10,564 bases of DNA from CAYUYV01 sp964474635 (GTDB taxonomy: Bacteria; Pseudomonadota; Alphaproteobacteria; JAJFIK01), in contig CAYYTT010000132.1 in the NCBI GenBank assembly GCA_964474635.1, forward strand, positions 1-10,564. The letters are read 5' to 3'. The stretch's first letter is position 1, and the number at the start of each line of letters is the position of its first letter. Positions 1 to 7,225 of this stretch are shown one piece after another. Below the pieces are notes generated by a model. That model was not told the DNA's origin, ran no database searches, and was given only the letters and a program-made list of their open reading frames with translations. Both the position numbers and the translations under genes were made by a program.

Positions 1-710
1 ACGCCATGCACATCAATCTGCACAAGACCTTTTCGACGCCCCATGGCGGCGGCGGTCCGGGCTCGGGCCCGGTGGTCCTGTCGGAGGCCCTGGCCCCCTT
101 TGCGCCGCTGCCGTACGTGGTCAAGGATGGCGGCGGCCTGCGCCTTGTGGAGCATCGTACACAGACGGATGCCAAGCCGTTTGGCCGGATGACGGCCTTC
201 CATGGACAGATGGGCATGTTCGTGCGCGCCCTGTCCTACATGATGAGCCATGGGTCGGATGGGCTTCGTCAGGCGTCGGAAGACGCGGTGCTGAATGCCA
301 ACTATGTGCTGGCAAGCCTTAAGGATGTCATGACGGCCTCCTTCGAGGGGCCGTGCATGCATGAGGCCCTGTTCGACGACCGGTTCCTGAAGGGCACCAA
401 CGTCAAAACGCTTGATTTCGCCAAGGCGATGATCGACGAGGGCTATCATCCCATGACCATGTATTTCCCGCTGGTCGTGGACGGCGCCATGCTGATCGAG
501 CCGACCGAGAGCGAATCCAAGGCGAGCCTGGATCAGTTCATCGCCTCCATGCGCGTCCTGGCCACGGACGCCAAGGAGGGCCGGCTCGAGCGCTTCCAGA
601 ATGCGCCGCATTTGGCGCCCATGGCCCGGCTCGACGAGACCCAGGCGGCGCGCAAGCCCGTCCTGACCTATGTGGCGCCCGCGCCGTCAAGCGTTCAGGC
701 GGCTGAATAA
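1..710 (+). CDS. gcvPB: Glycine dehydrogenase (decarboxylating) subunit 2, C-terminal half (5' partial)
   Basis: This is the P-protein beta subunit of the glycine cleavage system. It decarboxylates glycine using PLP and passes the aminomethyl group to the lipoyl arm of H-protein, in the cytoplasm. The frame is open from base 3, so the gene starts outside the window and only about 236 residues are seen; the family is roughly 480-530 residues. The ATG at 6 is internal, because it lies in the conserved strand before the PLP lysine. The motif MHINLHKTF is followed at once by STPHGGGGPGSGP. By family knowledge the Lys in HKTF forms the Schiff base, and the Gly-rich loop is the P-protein signature. 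The later segment GCM-type 'GPCMHEALFDD', 'GYHPMTMYFPLVV' and 'LIEPTESES' also fit. The split GcvPA/GcvPB form is usual in many alphaproteobacteria, and gcvPA, gcvH and gcvT may lie upstream. The last 16 bases overlap the 3' end of convergent lrgB. Confidence 0.95.
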   Translation, partial: AMHINLHKTFSTPHGGGGPGSGPVVLSEALAPFAPLPYVVKDGGGLRLVEHRTQTDAKPFGRMTAFHGQMGMFVRALSYMMSHGSDGLRQASEDAVLNANYVLASLKDVMTASFEGPCMHEALFDDRFLKGTNVKTLDFAKAMIDEGYHPMTMYFPLVVDGAMLIEPTESESKASLDQFIASMRVLATDAKEGRLERFQNAPHLAPMARLDETQAARKPVLTYVAPAPSSVQAAE

Positions 711-1384
711 ACAAGGGCGAGCGCCGCGACGAGCAGCGTGGTCATGACCGCGTTGAGCGCCATGCCGAGCGTTGCGAATACACCGGCCACGGCATCGATA
801 CGAAATGCCGTGGCCGTTCCGATCCCATGGGACACGAGCCCCAGCGCGAAGCCCACATGACGCGGATCGGTGAAGCCGAGCCGCGCCAGCCAGGCCGGCC
901 CGAAGGCCGCGCCAATGGTTCCGGTGATAATGACCAGCGAGGCCGCCAGGGCCGGCACCCCGCCCAGAATGGCCGCCAGATCCATGGCGACCGGCGCCGT
1001 GGCGGATTTCGGCAGCAGGGTGAGCACCGTTTCGCGCGAGGCCCCGCTGCCAAGCGCCAAACCACCGGCCAGCGCCATGGCGAGGATACTGCCCCCCACC
1101 AATGCCCCGCCGAGGGCGCGCCCCAGGCCCGCCAGACGGTCCCAGTAACGGTGCAGCGGCACGGCCAGCGCCACCGTGGCCGGCCCCAGCATGAGATGGA
1201 ACATCTGCGCGCCATCAAAATAGGTCGTATAGGGCGTATCGGTTACCAGCAGGAAACCGGCAATGATCGCGATGCTGAGGAGCACCGGATGGGTCAGCGG
1301 ATGATGTCCGGTGCGCCGATGCAGACTGTCGGCGAGCGCAAAGCAGAGGGCTGTTCCCCCGAGTGCTGGCAGCATGTCCGGCAT
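695..1384 (-). CDS. lrgB: LrgB/CidB-family integral membrane protein
   Basis: This is a polytopic inner-membrane protein of about 229 residues, the usual family size, with six or more hydrophobic segments. Family hallmarks in the C-terminal half are LLPKSATAPVAMDLA, the TGTIGAAFGP segment and GLVSHGIGTATAF. LrgA/LrgB (CidA/CidB) pairs were first described as holin/antiholin-like regulators of murein hydrolase activity in Staphylococcus. Later work links homologues to small carboxylate transport (pyruvate in bacteria; glycolate/glycerate for the plant LrgAB fusion PLGG1). Which role applies here cannot be read from sequence. The start is the ATG at 1384, whose A is shared with the TGA of lrgA (TGATG). 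A GTG one codon upstream (1387) is possible. A G-run eight bases before the ATG is the likely ribosome binding site. The overlap with lrgA suggests coupled translation of the two subunits. Confidence 0.9.
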   Translation of the reverse strand: MPDMLPALGGTALCFALADSLHRRTGHHPLTHPVLLSIAIIAGFLLVTDTPYTTYFDGAQMFHLMLGPATVALAVPLHRYWDRLAGLGRALGGALVGGSILAMALAGGLALGSGASRETVLTLLPKSATAPVAMDLAAILGGVPALAASLVIITGTIGAAFGPAWLARLGFTDPRHVGFALGLVSHGIGTATAFRIDAVAGVFATLGMALNAVMTTLLVAALALVYSAA

Positions 1385-1761
1385 CACATCGGCCCCCCAA
1401 GGTCGTCCGTGTCCGTCTTCGGTGTGGGGGGCGACAAGCGGCGCATGAGCCAGGCCGTGGCCGCCAGGGCCAGCACCGTGCCCGGCCCGAGCGCCAGGGC
1501 GATGGCGAGGCCGTCCTGCCCGATCCGGTCAAGATGAAGAATGAGGCCAACACCGGCGGGCACGAAAAACAGTGGCAAAAACCGAATCAGGCCATCGGCC
1601 ACCGGCTCAAGCCCCGCATCGCCGCGCCACAGACCGGCCCGTAAAAGCAGAAACAGGCCCAAAAGGCCGATCACGGGCCCCGGGATCGGCAAGCTGAAGG
1701 CCTGCGCCAGGGCATATCCCGCCCAAAGCAGGACCAAAATCAGGGCCAGGGCCTGAATCAT
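1384..1761 (-). CDS. lrgA: LrgA/CidA-family membrane protein
   Basis: This is the small partner of LrgB, about 125 residues with four predicted membrane segments. The N-terminal half carries the family signature around PIPGPVIGLLGLFLLL, followed by LIRFLPLFFVPAGVGL. The ORF stays open to 1842, but the ATG at 1761 is preferred. It has GGAGAA six bases upstream, and the protein then begins MIQALALIL, directly in the first membrane helix; the extra 27 residues of the longer reading are polar and unlike the family. The tail after the last helix is a short polar stretch rich in Pro, Thr and Asp. It is first in the lrgA-lrgB pair and transcribed divergently from the DUF2189-like gene. The two proteins probably form one membrane complex, by analogy with the family. 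Confidence 0.88.
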   Translation of the reverse strand: MIQALALILVLLWAGYALAQAFSLPIPGPVIGLLGLFLLLRAGLWRGDAGLEPVADGLIRFLPLFFVPAGVGLILHLDRIGQDGLAIALALGPGTVLALAATAWLMRRLSPPTPKTDTDDLGGPM

Positions 1762-1896
1762 GGGTGTTTCTCCGGCAAATACGGGCACAAGGCGCCGTTC
1801 ATTTGCATCTTTGGCGTTGTCTGGACGCTTGGCAGCGGTCAACCATAGGGCCTAAATCATGGCGTCGCTGCCAGAACAAGGAGGAGGAACCCCGCC
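1762..1896. promoter_or_regulatory. Divergent intergenic region between lrgA and the DUF2189-like gene
   Basis: These 135 bases must hold the promoters for both directions. On the plus strand TTGGCA (1829-1834), a 17-base spacer and CTAAAT (1852-1857) form a plausible but weak sigma70-type promoter: the -35 matches TTGACA at five of six positions, the -10 at three of six. On the minus strand TTGACC (1842-1837) partly overlaps the plus-strand -35, but I see no good -10 at the proper distance. The overlapping part, 1829-1842, reads TTGGCAGCGGTCAA, an imperfect inverted repeat that could be an operator. A strong purine-rich ribosome binding site (AGGAGGAGGAA, 1879-1889) sits seven bases before the ATG at 1897. 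The promoter assignment is by eye and uncertain. Confidence 0.35.
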
Positions 1897-2721
1897 ATGG
1901 GCCAGCCGGAACGCAATATCGGGGCAGGGGACACGGGCCGTCTCGTGCCCTTCCCGACCATCGCGCAGATCACCGTGGAGGACGTGCGCGACAGCCTGCG
2001 CCAGGGCGTTGCGGATTTTCGCGCGGCGCCGCTCTACGGGCTTTTCTTTGGGGCATTTTATGTGGTCAGCGGCCTAACGCTGATTGGCACCCTCTATGTC
2101 AACGACATGGCCTATCTGATTTTCCCATCCATGGCCGGCTTCATGCTGATCGGTCCCATCACGGCCGTCGGTCTTTACGAGGTGAGCCGCCGCCTGGAGG
2201 AGGGGGAGGCCTTGTCTTGGGGCGGCGTCCTCGGCGCCATGTTCCGGCACAGGGGCACGCATCTCATCTGGCTTGGTTTTGCGCTCACCTTCATCATGTC
2301 CATCTGGCTACGGATCGCCGTGGTGATCTACGCCATCCATTTCGGCTCCAGGCCCCTGGTGTTGTCCGAAATCCTGACGTCCAGCAACGGCATTTCCTTC
2401 CTGATCATCGGCAATGGTGTGGGGGCGGCCATTGCCTGTTTCGTCTTTGCGGCAAGCGTCGTTTCGGTGCCGTTCCTGCTGGACAAGAATGTGGATTTCC
2501 TCACGGCGATTATCGCCAGTGTTCGGTCCTTTTTTGAAAACCAGCGACCCATGATCTTCTGGGCCGGGACCGTTGTTGTCCTGGTGGCGCTCGGCATGGC
2601 GGCGGCTTTTGTCGGACTGGTCGTTGTCCTGCCCATCATCGGGCACGCCACCTGGCATCTTTATCGCCGGGCCCTGATCCACAAACCCATGCCGACACAG
2701 GATCCGCCCAGCAACGCTTAA
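1897..2721 (+). CDS. DUF2189-like integral membrane protein
   Basis: This is a 274-residue membrane protein. After a soluble N-terminus of about 40 residues come roughly five to six hydrophobic segments, at about 46-66, 72-94, 122-148, 165-190 and 220-250. Recognisable family stretches are PLYGLFFGAFYVVSGL, GFMLIGPITAVGLYEVSR, SVPFLLDKNVDFLTAI and the C-terminal VLPIIGHATWHLYRR. These match my memory of the DUF2189 family, which is frequent in alphaproteobacteria and has no established function; some homologues are annotated as cytochrome c oxidase-associated, which I cannot support here. The start is well fixed by the strong Shine-Dalgarno sequence. An ATG at 1859 is in another frame. The gene appears monocistronic; its TAA overlaps by four bases the stop of the convergent PhzF-family gene. 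Confidence 0.85.
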   Translation: MGQPERNIGAGDTGRLVPFPTIAQITVEDVRDSLRQGVADFRAAPLYGLFFGAFYVVSGLTLIGTLYVNDMAYLIFPSMAGFMLIGPITAVGLYEVSRRLEEGEALSWGGVLGAMFRHRGTHLIWLGFALTFIMSIWLRIAVVIYAIHFGSRPLVLSEILTSSNGISFLIIGNGVGAAIACFVFAASVVSVPFLLDKNVDFLTAIIASVRSFFENQRPMIFWAGTVVVLVALGMAAAFVGLVVVLPIIGHATWHLYRRALIHKPMPTQDPPSNA

Positions 2722-3542
2722 ATCCGAATGGTGCCGTCGAGATAACGGGCGGCCGTTCCGATCAGGCTGACCCGGCCTCCGGATTCATTGCGGATCGTGA
2801 GGGCGCCGGGGCGCGGGCCGATCTGCCGGGCCGTCAGGCTCGCGAGGCCCAGCCGCTCCGACCAGAAAGGCGCCAGGGTGCAATAGGCCGATCCCGTGAC
2901 CGGATCTTCCGGAATGCCCGCAAGGGGCGCGAAAAAGCGGCACACGATGTCGGGTCCTCCCTCCGGTCCCCGCGCGGTGGCAAGCACATTCGCGCCGGCC
3001 CGCGCCATGGCGCCGAAATCGGGCCGCAGGCCCGCCACGTCCTGCGCACTGGCGAAAACGGCGAGCCGGTAGGGCGCGCCGTGGATCTGGTCCATCTGGA
3101 GGACCTCATCCGGTGCCGCTGGCGCATTCAAGGACTCGATCAGGCCGGCAAGGGGCGTTTCGGGCCGGGGCGGCACGGCGGGGAAATCCATGGTGTAGGC
3201 GCAGGGTCCGTCCCGGCGCACCGTGAGACGCCCCGAGCGGGTGTCAAAGCCCGCCAGATCGCCCGCCACATGGCCCTCCTCGAACAGCCACACGGCGCTT
3301 GCCAATGTTGCGTGCCCGCACAGGTCGACCTCGGCCTCCGGCGTGAACCAGCGCAGGTCCCACACATTCGGACCCTTGGGCACAAGATAGGCGGTCTCGG
3401 CCAGATTGTTCGATTGGGCGATACCCTGAAGATCCGCATCGGGAAGAAAGGCGGAAAGCGGCATGACCCCGGCGGGGTTGCCCGAATGGGGCCGGTCTCC
3501 ATCGGGAAAGGCATGGAGTTCGGCGTAAGGGTAGGTCATCAT
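2718..3542 (-). CDS. PhzF-family isomerase/epimerase-like protein
   Basis: This is a cytoplasmic enzyme of the PhzF (diaminopimelate-epimerase-like) fold, 274 residues, close to the usual 260-300. Signatures in order are GNPAGV (21-26), NNLAETAYL with the family's catalytic Glu at position 49, FTPEAEVDLCGHAT (66-79) in the first half-barrel, and FFAPLAGIPEDPVTGSAYC (DPVTGS at 213-218) in the second. The acid/base glutamate is present, so the protein is probably active. The substrate is unknown: most members are not phenazine enzymes, and no phz genes are nearby. The reading frame opens GTG-ATG-ATG; the ATG at 3542 is chosen because GGGAG lies seven bases before it. It is divergent from the EEP-family gene with only 38 bases between starts. 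Confidence 0.92.
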   Translation of the reverse strand: MMTYPYAELHAFPDGDRPHSGNPAGVMPLSAFLPDADLQGIAQSNNLAETAYLVPKGPNVWDLRWFTPEAEVDLCGHATLASAVWLFEEGHVAGDLAGFDTRSGRLTVRRDGPCAYTMDFPAVPPRPETPLAGLIESLNAPAAPDEVLQMDQIHGAPYRLAVFASAQDVAGLRPDFGAMARAGANVLATARGPEGGPDIVCRFFAPLAGIPEDPVTGSAYCTLAPFWSERLGLASLTARQIGPRPGALTIRNESGGRVSLIGTAARYLDGTIRI

Positions 3543-3580
3543 CACGGCACTCCCGGATCGGCAGAGGAACGGTGCACACT
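3543..3580. promoter_or_regulatory. Very short divergent start region
   Basis: Only 38 bases separate the chosen starts of the PhzF-family gene (-) and the EEP-family gene (+). It holds the minus-strand GGGAG ribosome site and the plus-strand AGAGGA (3563-3568). Two complete promoters cannot fit, so at least one must lie inside the opposite coding region, and the 5' ends of the two transcripts probably overlap. I could not identify convincing -35/-10 boxes. Confidence 0.4.
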
Positions 3581-4693
3581 ATGGCTCAGGACAGCGGCCA
3601 CGGCGATGGGCCCCGGCATGCGGCGGTGACGCGCGAAACCGTGCCCGATTTGCCCGATTGTCCCGGCGATCTGCGCGATCTTATGGCCGGCCTGCCCTTC
3701 CATGAGGGCCTGCACGCCGCGCTGCGGGACGGGTTGCCCCTGTTCCACCGCGTCGAGCGGGGCCCCGCGCCCGCGCAAGGGTCGCCGCCGCCAAAATGCC
3801 TGCGCATCGGGGCCTGGAATCTGGAGCGCAATTATCACCCCGGCGCGGCGGCGGCCGTTCTGGCGCGCGAGGGTGTGGACGTCGCCCTCGTTACGGAAGT
3901 CGATGTGGGCATGGTGCGCACGGGCCAGCGGCACACCCCGCGCGTGATGGCCGAAGCCCTCGGCCACCAGTGTCTCTATGGGGTGGAGTTTCTGGAGCTG
4001 AGTCTGGGCAGCGCGCGCGAGGAACGTCTTTTTGCCGGCCAGACCAATGCGCGCGGGTTTCACGGCAATGGGATCCTCTCGGCCTGGCCGCTTGAGGATC
4101 CGGTGCTCATCCGTTTCGATCCCCTCGCCACCTGGTTTCCGGTCGATTATGACGAGCGGCGCGTGGGCGGACGCTTCGCCCTGGCTGGCAAATTGCCCGT
4201 TGGCGATCAGGTCCTGGTGGTCGTCTGTGTTCATACGGAAATTCGCATGCCCGCCTCGCAGCGTGCCGAACAGATGGGCACCTTGCTGCGCGCGCTTGAT
4301 GCGTATGCGGCCGGTGCCCCGGTTCTGATGGGCGGTGACTTCAACACGGACGGCGATGCCTGGTCGCTCTCGCGGGCTGAAAGGGACCTTGCCATCGGCA
4401 GCGAAGCCTGGGCCCGGATCAATGCCCGTACCCTCGATCCGGTCGCCCATGAGCCCTTGTTCCAGGTCGCGGCGGATTTTGGTTATGGGTGGGAGGCGGC
4501 CAACACCAAAGGCCGCACCACCCGCGAGACCCCCCAATCGGGTCCCCGCCGCTACCCGGACCTGCGCCTCGATTGGTTCTTCACCAGGGGGGTGACGGCC
4601 CAAAACCCCCGTGTCCTTCCGGCCGTGGGTGAAGACGGCACGGTGCTCTCGGACCATGATTTGATCACGCTGGATGTGGTCTTGCCAGATTGA
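3581..4693 (+). CDS. Endonuclease/exonuclease/phosphatase-family protein
   Basis: This is a 370-residue protein whose residues from about 75 to the end fit the EEP (DNase I/AP endonuclease-like) fold of Mg2+-dependent phosphodiesterases. Conserved motifs are RIGAWNLERN (Asn80), VALVTEVD with the metal-binding Glu, VCVHTEI in the core, MGGDFNTD (Asp253, Asn255) and LSDHDLITLDV with the catalytic His359. All the usual catalytic positions are therefore present. The first 70 residues form a Pro/Gly/Asp-rich extension I do not recognise; no signal peptide is visible, so it is probably cytoplasmic. The substrate cannot be told: EEP enzymes cut DNA, phosphoinositides, sphingomyelin or nucleotides. 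The start is uncertain between ATG 3581 and an in-frame GTG at 3572. AGAGGA ends 12 bases before the ATG and 3 before the GTG, neither ideal. Confidence 0.88.
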   Translation: MAQDSGHGDGPRHAAVTRETVPDLPDCPGDLRDLMAGLPFHEGLHAALRDGLPLFHRVERGPAPAQGSPPPKCLRIGAWNLERNYHPGAAAAVLAREGVDVALVTEVDVGMVRTGQRHTPRVMAEALGHQCLYGVEFLELSLGSAREERLFAGQTNARGFHGNGILSAWPLEDPVLIRFDPLATWFPVDYDERRVGGRFALAGKLPVGDQVLVVVCVHTEIRMPASQRAEQMGTLLRALDAYAAGAPVLMGGDFNTDGDAWSLSRAERDLAIGSEAWARINARTLDPVAHEPLFQVAADFGYGWEAANTKGRTTRETPQSGPRRYPDLRLDWFFTRGVTAQNPRVLPAVGEDGTVLSDHDLITLDVVLPD

Positions 4694-4853
4694 TCGCGGC
4701 GCTCCTCCAAGGGGGTAGGTCTGTCGATGGGCCAACTTTTCCGCCGATTCCGCGTGGTTCGGGTTAGTCTGTTGGCATGTTCGCCGTCACGCACCTTTAA
4801 CCAAAGGGCGCAAGGCGCCAAACAGGTGGGGCCAAACAGGTGGGGAGTGAGCC
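4694..4853 (+). promoter_or_regulatory. Upstream region of the TonB-dependent receptor with candidate promoter
   Basis: This 160-base gap follows the EEP gene. I see no clear intrinsic terminator for the upstream gene. A possible promoter is TTGGCA at 4772-4777 (five of six matches to TTGACA), a 17-base spacer and CTTTAA at 4795-4800, a poor -10. The same TTGGCA-N17-CTnnAn layout occurs before the DUF2189-like gene, which slightly raises its credibility. GGGGAG (4842-4847) six bases before the ATG is the ribosome binding site. No Fur-box-like palindrome was evident by eye. Confidence 0.3.
4817..4844 (+). repeat. Perfect 14-bp tandem duplication at the ribosome binding site
   Basis: The 14-mer GCCAAACAGGTGGG occurs twice with no gap, at 4817-4830 and 4831-4844. 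The second copy runs directly into the Shine-Dalgarno sequence GGGGAG of the receptor gene. Each copy ends in AGGTGGG, which itself resembles a weak ribosome binding site. Copies may be gained or lost by slippage; an effect on expression is an inference. Confidence 0.85.
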
Positions 4854-7157
4854 ATGGTGGGATGGCTGAAAGTCGGACAGGCCCGCGCGGGCATGGCAGG
4901 AGCGCTGATTTGGTCCTTGATGGCCGGCGTGTGCCACACCGCCCTTGCCCAAGAGACCGACCAGGGCGACCCAGGCGTCGCCGAGGACGCGCCCGAGCCG
5001 GACGAGGCGGGGGGCATTGAACGGCTGACCGTGACGGCACGCCGTCGGGCGGAGTCCGAACAGGATGTCGGCATTGCTCTGACGACCTTCACGGGCCAGG
5101 AGCTGATCGACCAGGGCATCCGCACCATCAACGGCATCGAGAACTTCACACCCAATGTGGAGATCGAAAACCAGTTCGGCTCCGGTCAGCCCAGCTTTTC
5201 GATCCGCGGCATCGGCTTTCGCGATTACGCCACCAACAATGCCTCCACGGTGGGATTCTATGTGGACGAGGTGGCCTTTCCCTTCCCCGTGATGACCCAG
5301 GGCGTGTTGTTCGACATTGAACGGGTCGAAGTGCTGCGCGGCCCCCAGGGCACTCTTTACGGGCGCAACACCACGGGGGGTGCCATCAAACTTGTCAGCG
5401 CGCGCCCCACGCCCGTCTTCGCCGCCGGTGTGACCCTGGAGGCCGGGCGCTTCGGCCAGATTGAAACGGAAGGGTTCGTGTCCAGCCCGGTGACCGATTG
5501 GGCCCGGGTGCGCTTTTCGGGCCGGGTCAGCCGGGGCGGCGCCTGGCAGGTGAACCGGGAAACCGGCGCCGAACTCGGTGATGCGGACGTCTATGCCCTG
5601 CGCGGCCTTTTTGAGGTCGATCTGCCGGCGAATTTCACGGCGCTTTTGAACGTCAACGGGTTCCGCGACCAGTCGGACGGGCTTGGCCTGCAGCTTTTCA
5701 CCGACTCCGCCTTTGGGCCGCTCGCCCATGCGGACCGGCGCGAGACGAGTTGGGGCTCCTCGGCCGAATTCGCCGAACTTGTGGGCTTCTCCCAGGATCA
5801 GGCGCCCTTCCGGGACAGTGACGGCGTTGGTGTCAACCTGACCGTGGACGGAACGGTTGGAGGCGTGGAGCTTGTCTATATCGGCGCCTATCAGACCATG
5901 GACCGCCGCGAGTTCAATGACTTCGACGCGCTGACCCTGGGGGGCGCATCCACGCTCTTCACCTCCGATATCGCGGTGCAAAGCCATGAGATCCGCGCCA
6001 GCGGCCTCATCGGGACGCGGCTGCGTTGGCTCGCGGGCGGGTATTACTCGTCCGAGGATCTCGATGAGCTTTATCAATCCGATTTCGTGGACAGTTTCGG
6101 CCCCGGCTTTGCCGTCACGACGCCCTACCGCCAGGAAGTGCGTACGGTGAGCGTTTTTGCCAATGCCGAATATGACGTGACGCCCTGGCTGCGCCTCATC
6201 GGCGGCGTGCGCTATGAGGACGAGCAGCGCGATTTGATCGGTCTGGGGACTTTCGCGACGGGCTTTGGGACCTTCAACTTCGCCAATAGCACGACCGATG
6301 GCACGCTGGAGAACCGGTCGCTCGACATCACGCCGCTCACCGGGCGGTTCGCCGTGGAAGTGACGCCAGCGGATAATATGCTGGCCTATGCCTCCTACAG
6401 CCGGGGCATCAAGTCGGGCGGCTTCACGGCCTATAACACGCTCAATCCGGCCGCCATCGATCCGTTCACCCAGGAAAAGCTCGATGCCTTCGAAGTCGGC
6501 TTCAAATCGGACTGGATGAACAACACGGTGCGGATCAATGCAGCCGCATTCTACTACGACTACAAGGATCAGCAGGTCCAGTCGGCCATTTTCGATCCCG
6601 CCACCAACGCCATCGTGGGCCGCATCGTGAATGCGCCCGAAAGCGAGATTTACGGCGCGGAACTCGAACTGGTCTGGGCCCCTATCCCGGGCGTCGAGAT
6701 CGCCCAGGCTTTTGGCTACAAGACCGGCGAATATGAGGAGTTCACCGATCTCGATACGGGCGCGACCGGCGCCACGGGCATGGAAGTGACCATCGACCGG
6801 GCCGGCCAGTCCTTGGGCTTTCCGGCCTTCAGCTACGCCGGATCGATCAGCGCCCAGGGCCAGGTGTCCGAGGCCATGTACTGGCGCACGCGCCTGGATG
6901 TGTCCTACCGGGACAATCTCGCCCTGCCCCTCCTTGGTCCCCTCTATGAGGTGGACGGCTATTTCCTGGGCAATGCGCTCGTCGCGTTCGGCACCGTGGA
7001 CGGGTTCTGGGAATTTGCCCTTTGGGGCCGGAACATTTTCAATACGGACTATGACGAAACGCGAAATTTCTTCATCGCTCCCAATGGCGTCGCCGACGTG
7101 GCCGCCAAGGGCCCGCCGCCGACAGGCGGCGTGCGCATCACGCTGAATTTCCAGTAG
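4854..7157 (+). CDS. TonB-dependent outer-membrane receptor
   Basis: This is a 767-residue outer-membrane importer, the usual family size. A signal peptide (1-32, cleavage after HTALA) is followed by an acidic linker rich in Asp, Glu and Pro (33-54), and then IERLTVTARRR (55-65), the likely TonB-box region. The plug domain spans about 65-180 and ends in IERVEVLRGPQGTLYGRN and GGAIKLVSARP, the family signature. The rest is a 22-strand barrel by family knowledge, with typical aromatic girdle motifs such as YASYSRGIKSGGF, FEVGFKSDW and NAAAFYYDYKDQQVQ. The chain ends ITLNFQ, so the usual terminal aromatic is one residue from the end. The sequence resembles siderophore or other small-ligand receptors of Sphingomonadales-type bacteria. 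No partner ABC transporter, TonB or enzyme gene lies beside it, so the ligand is unknown. The ATG at 4854 is supported by GGGGAG six bases upstream. Confidence 0.93.
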   Translation: MVGWLKVGQARAGMAGALIWSLMAGVCHTALAQETDQGDPGVAEDAPEPDEAGGIERLTVTARRRAESEQDVGIALTTFTGQELIDQGIRTINGIENFTPNVEIENQFGSGQPSFSIRGIGFRDYATNNASTVGFYVDEVAFPFPVMTQGVLFDIERVEVLRGPQGTLYGRNTTGGAIKLVSARPTPVFAAGVTLEAGRFGQIETEGFVSSPVTDWARVRFSGRVSRGGAWQVNRETGAELGDADVYALRGLFEVDLPANFTALLNVNGFRDQSDGLGLQLFTDSAFGPLAHADRRETSWGSSAEFAELVGFSQDQAPFRDSDGVGVNLTVDGTVGGVELVYIGAYQTMDRREFNDFDALTLGGASTLFTSDIAVQSHEIRASGLIGTRLRWLAGGYYSSEDLDELYQSDFVDSFGPGFAVTTPYRQEVRTVSVFANAEYDVTPWLRLIGGVRYEDEQRDLIGLGTFATGFGTFNFANSTTDGTLENRSLDITPLTGRFAVEVTPADNMLAYASYSRGIKSGGFTAYNTLNPAAIDPFTQEKLDAFEVGFKSDWMNNTVRINAAAFYYDYKDQQVQSAIFDPATNAIVGRIVNAPESEIYGAELELVWAPIPGVEIAQAFGYKTGEYEEFTDLDTGATGATGMEVTIDRAGQSLGFPAFSYAGSISAQGQVSEAMYWRTRLDVSYRDNLALPLLGPLYEVDGYFLGNALVAFGTVDGFWEFALWGRNIFNTDYDETRNFFIAPNGVADVAAKGPPPTGGVRITLNFQ

Positions 7158-7225
7158 GGCAGGGGGCAAGCGCGGGGCGCCCCCATGGCGCCCGGTCATT
7201 GACCCTGAGGAACCGTCTTTCAGGG
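7158..7225. terminator. Inverted repeats between convergent genes, possible bidirectional terminator
   Basis: Between the receptor stop (7157) and the stop of the convergent small gene (7220) lie three hairpins in a row: GGGCGCC/GGCGCCC (7175-7181 and 7187-7193, loop of 5), GGTCA/TGACC (7194-7198 and 7200-7204), and CCCTGA/TCAGGG (7203-7208 and 7220-7225). None is followed by a U-tract on either strand, so Rho-independent termination is not proven. The position between convergent genes makes a terminator role plausible. Confidence 0.4.

Noticed and set aside
827..1537. A 236-codon plus-strand frame opposite lrgB and lrgA
   Set aside because: The translation is Gln/Arg/Gly-rich low-complexity text, whereas the minus strand gives clear LrgB and LrgA proteins.
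1764..2537. A 257-codon plus-strand frame overlapping the DUF2189-like gene
   Set aside because: Out of frame with the recognisable membrane protein, no ribosome binding site, and composition typical of a frame-shifted GC-rich gene.
2718..3542. Phenazine biosynthesis suggested by the PhzF family name
   Set aside because: No other phz genes are present and most family members act elsewhere; only the fold and catalytic Glu are supported.
3542..4735. A 397-codon minus-strand frame opposite the EEP-family gene
   Set aside because: Same shadow effect; no motif or signal in its translation, and the plus strand has all catalytic motifs of the EEP fold.
4854..4950. Cys27 in the receptor signal peptide as a possible lipoprotein site
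   Set aside because: The preceding residues A-G-V do not fit a lipobox, which needs a small residue at -1, and HTALA gives a normal signal peptidase I site.
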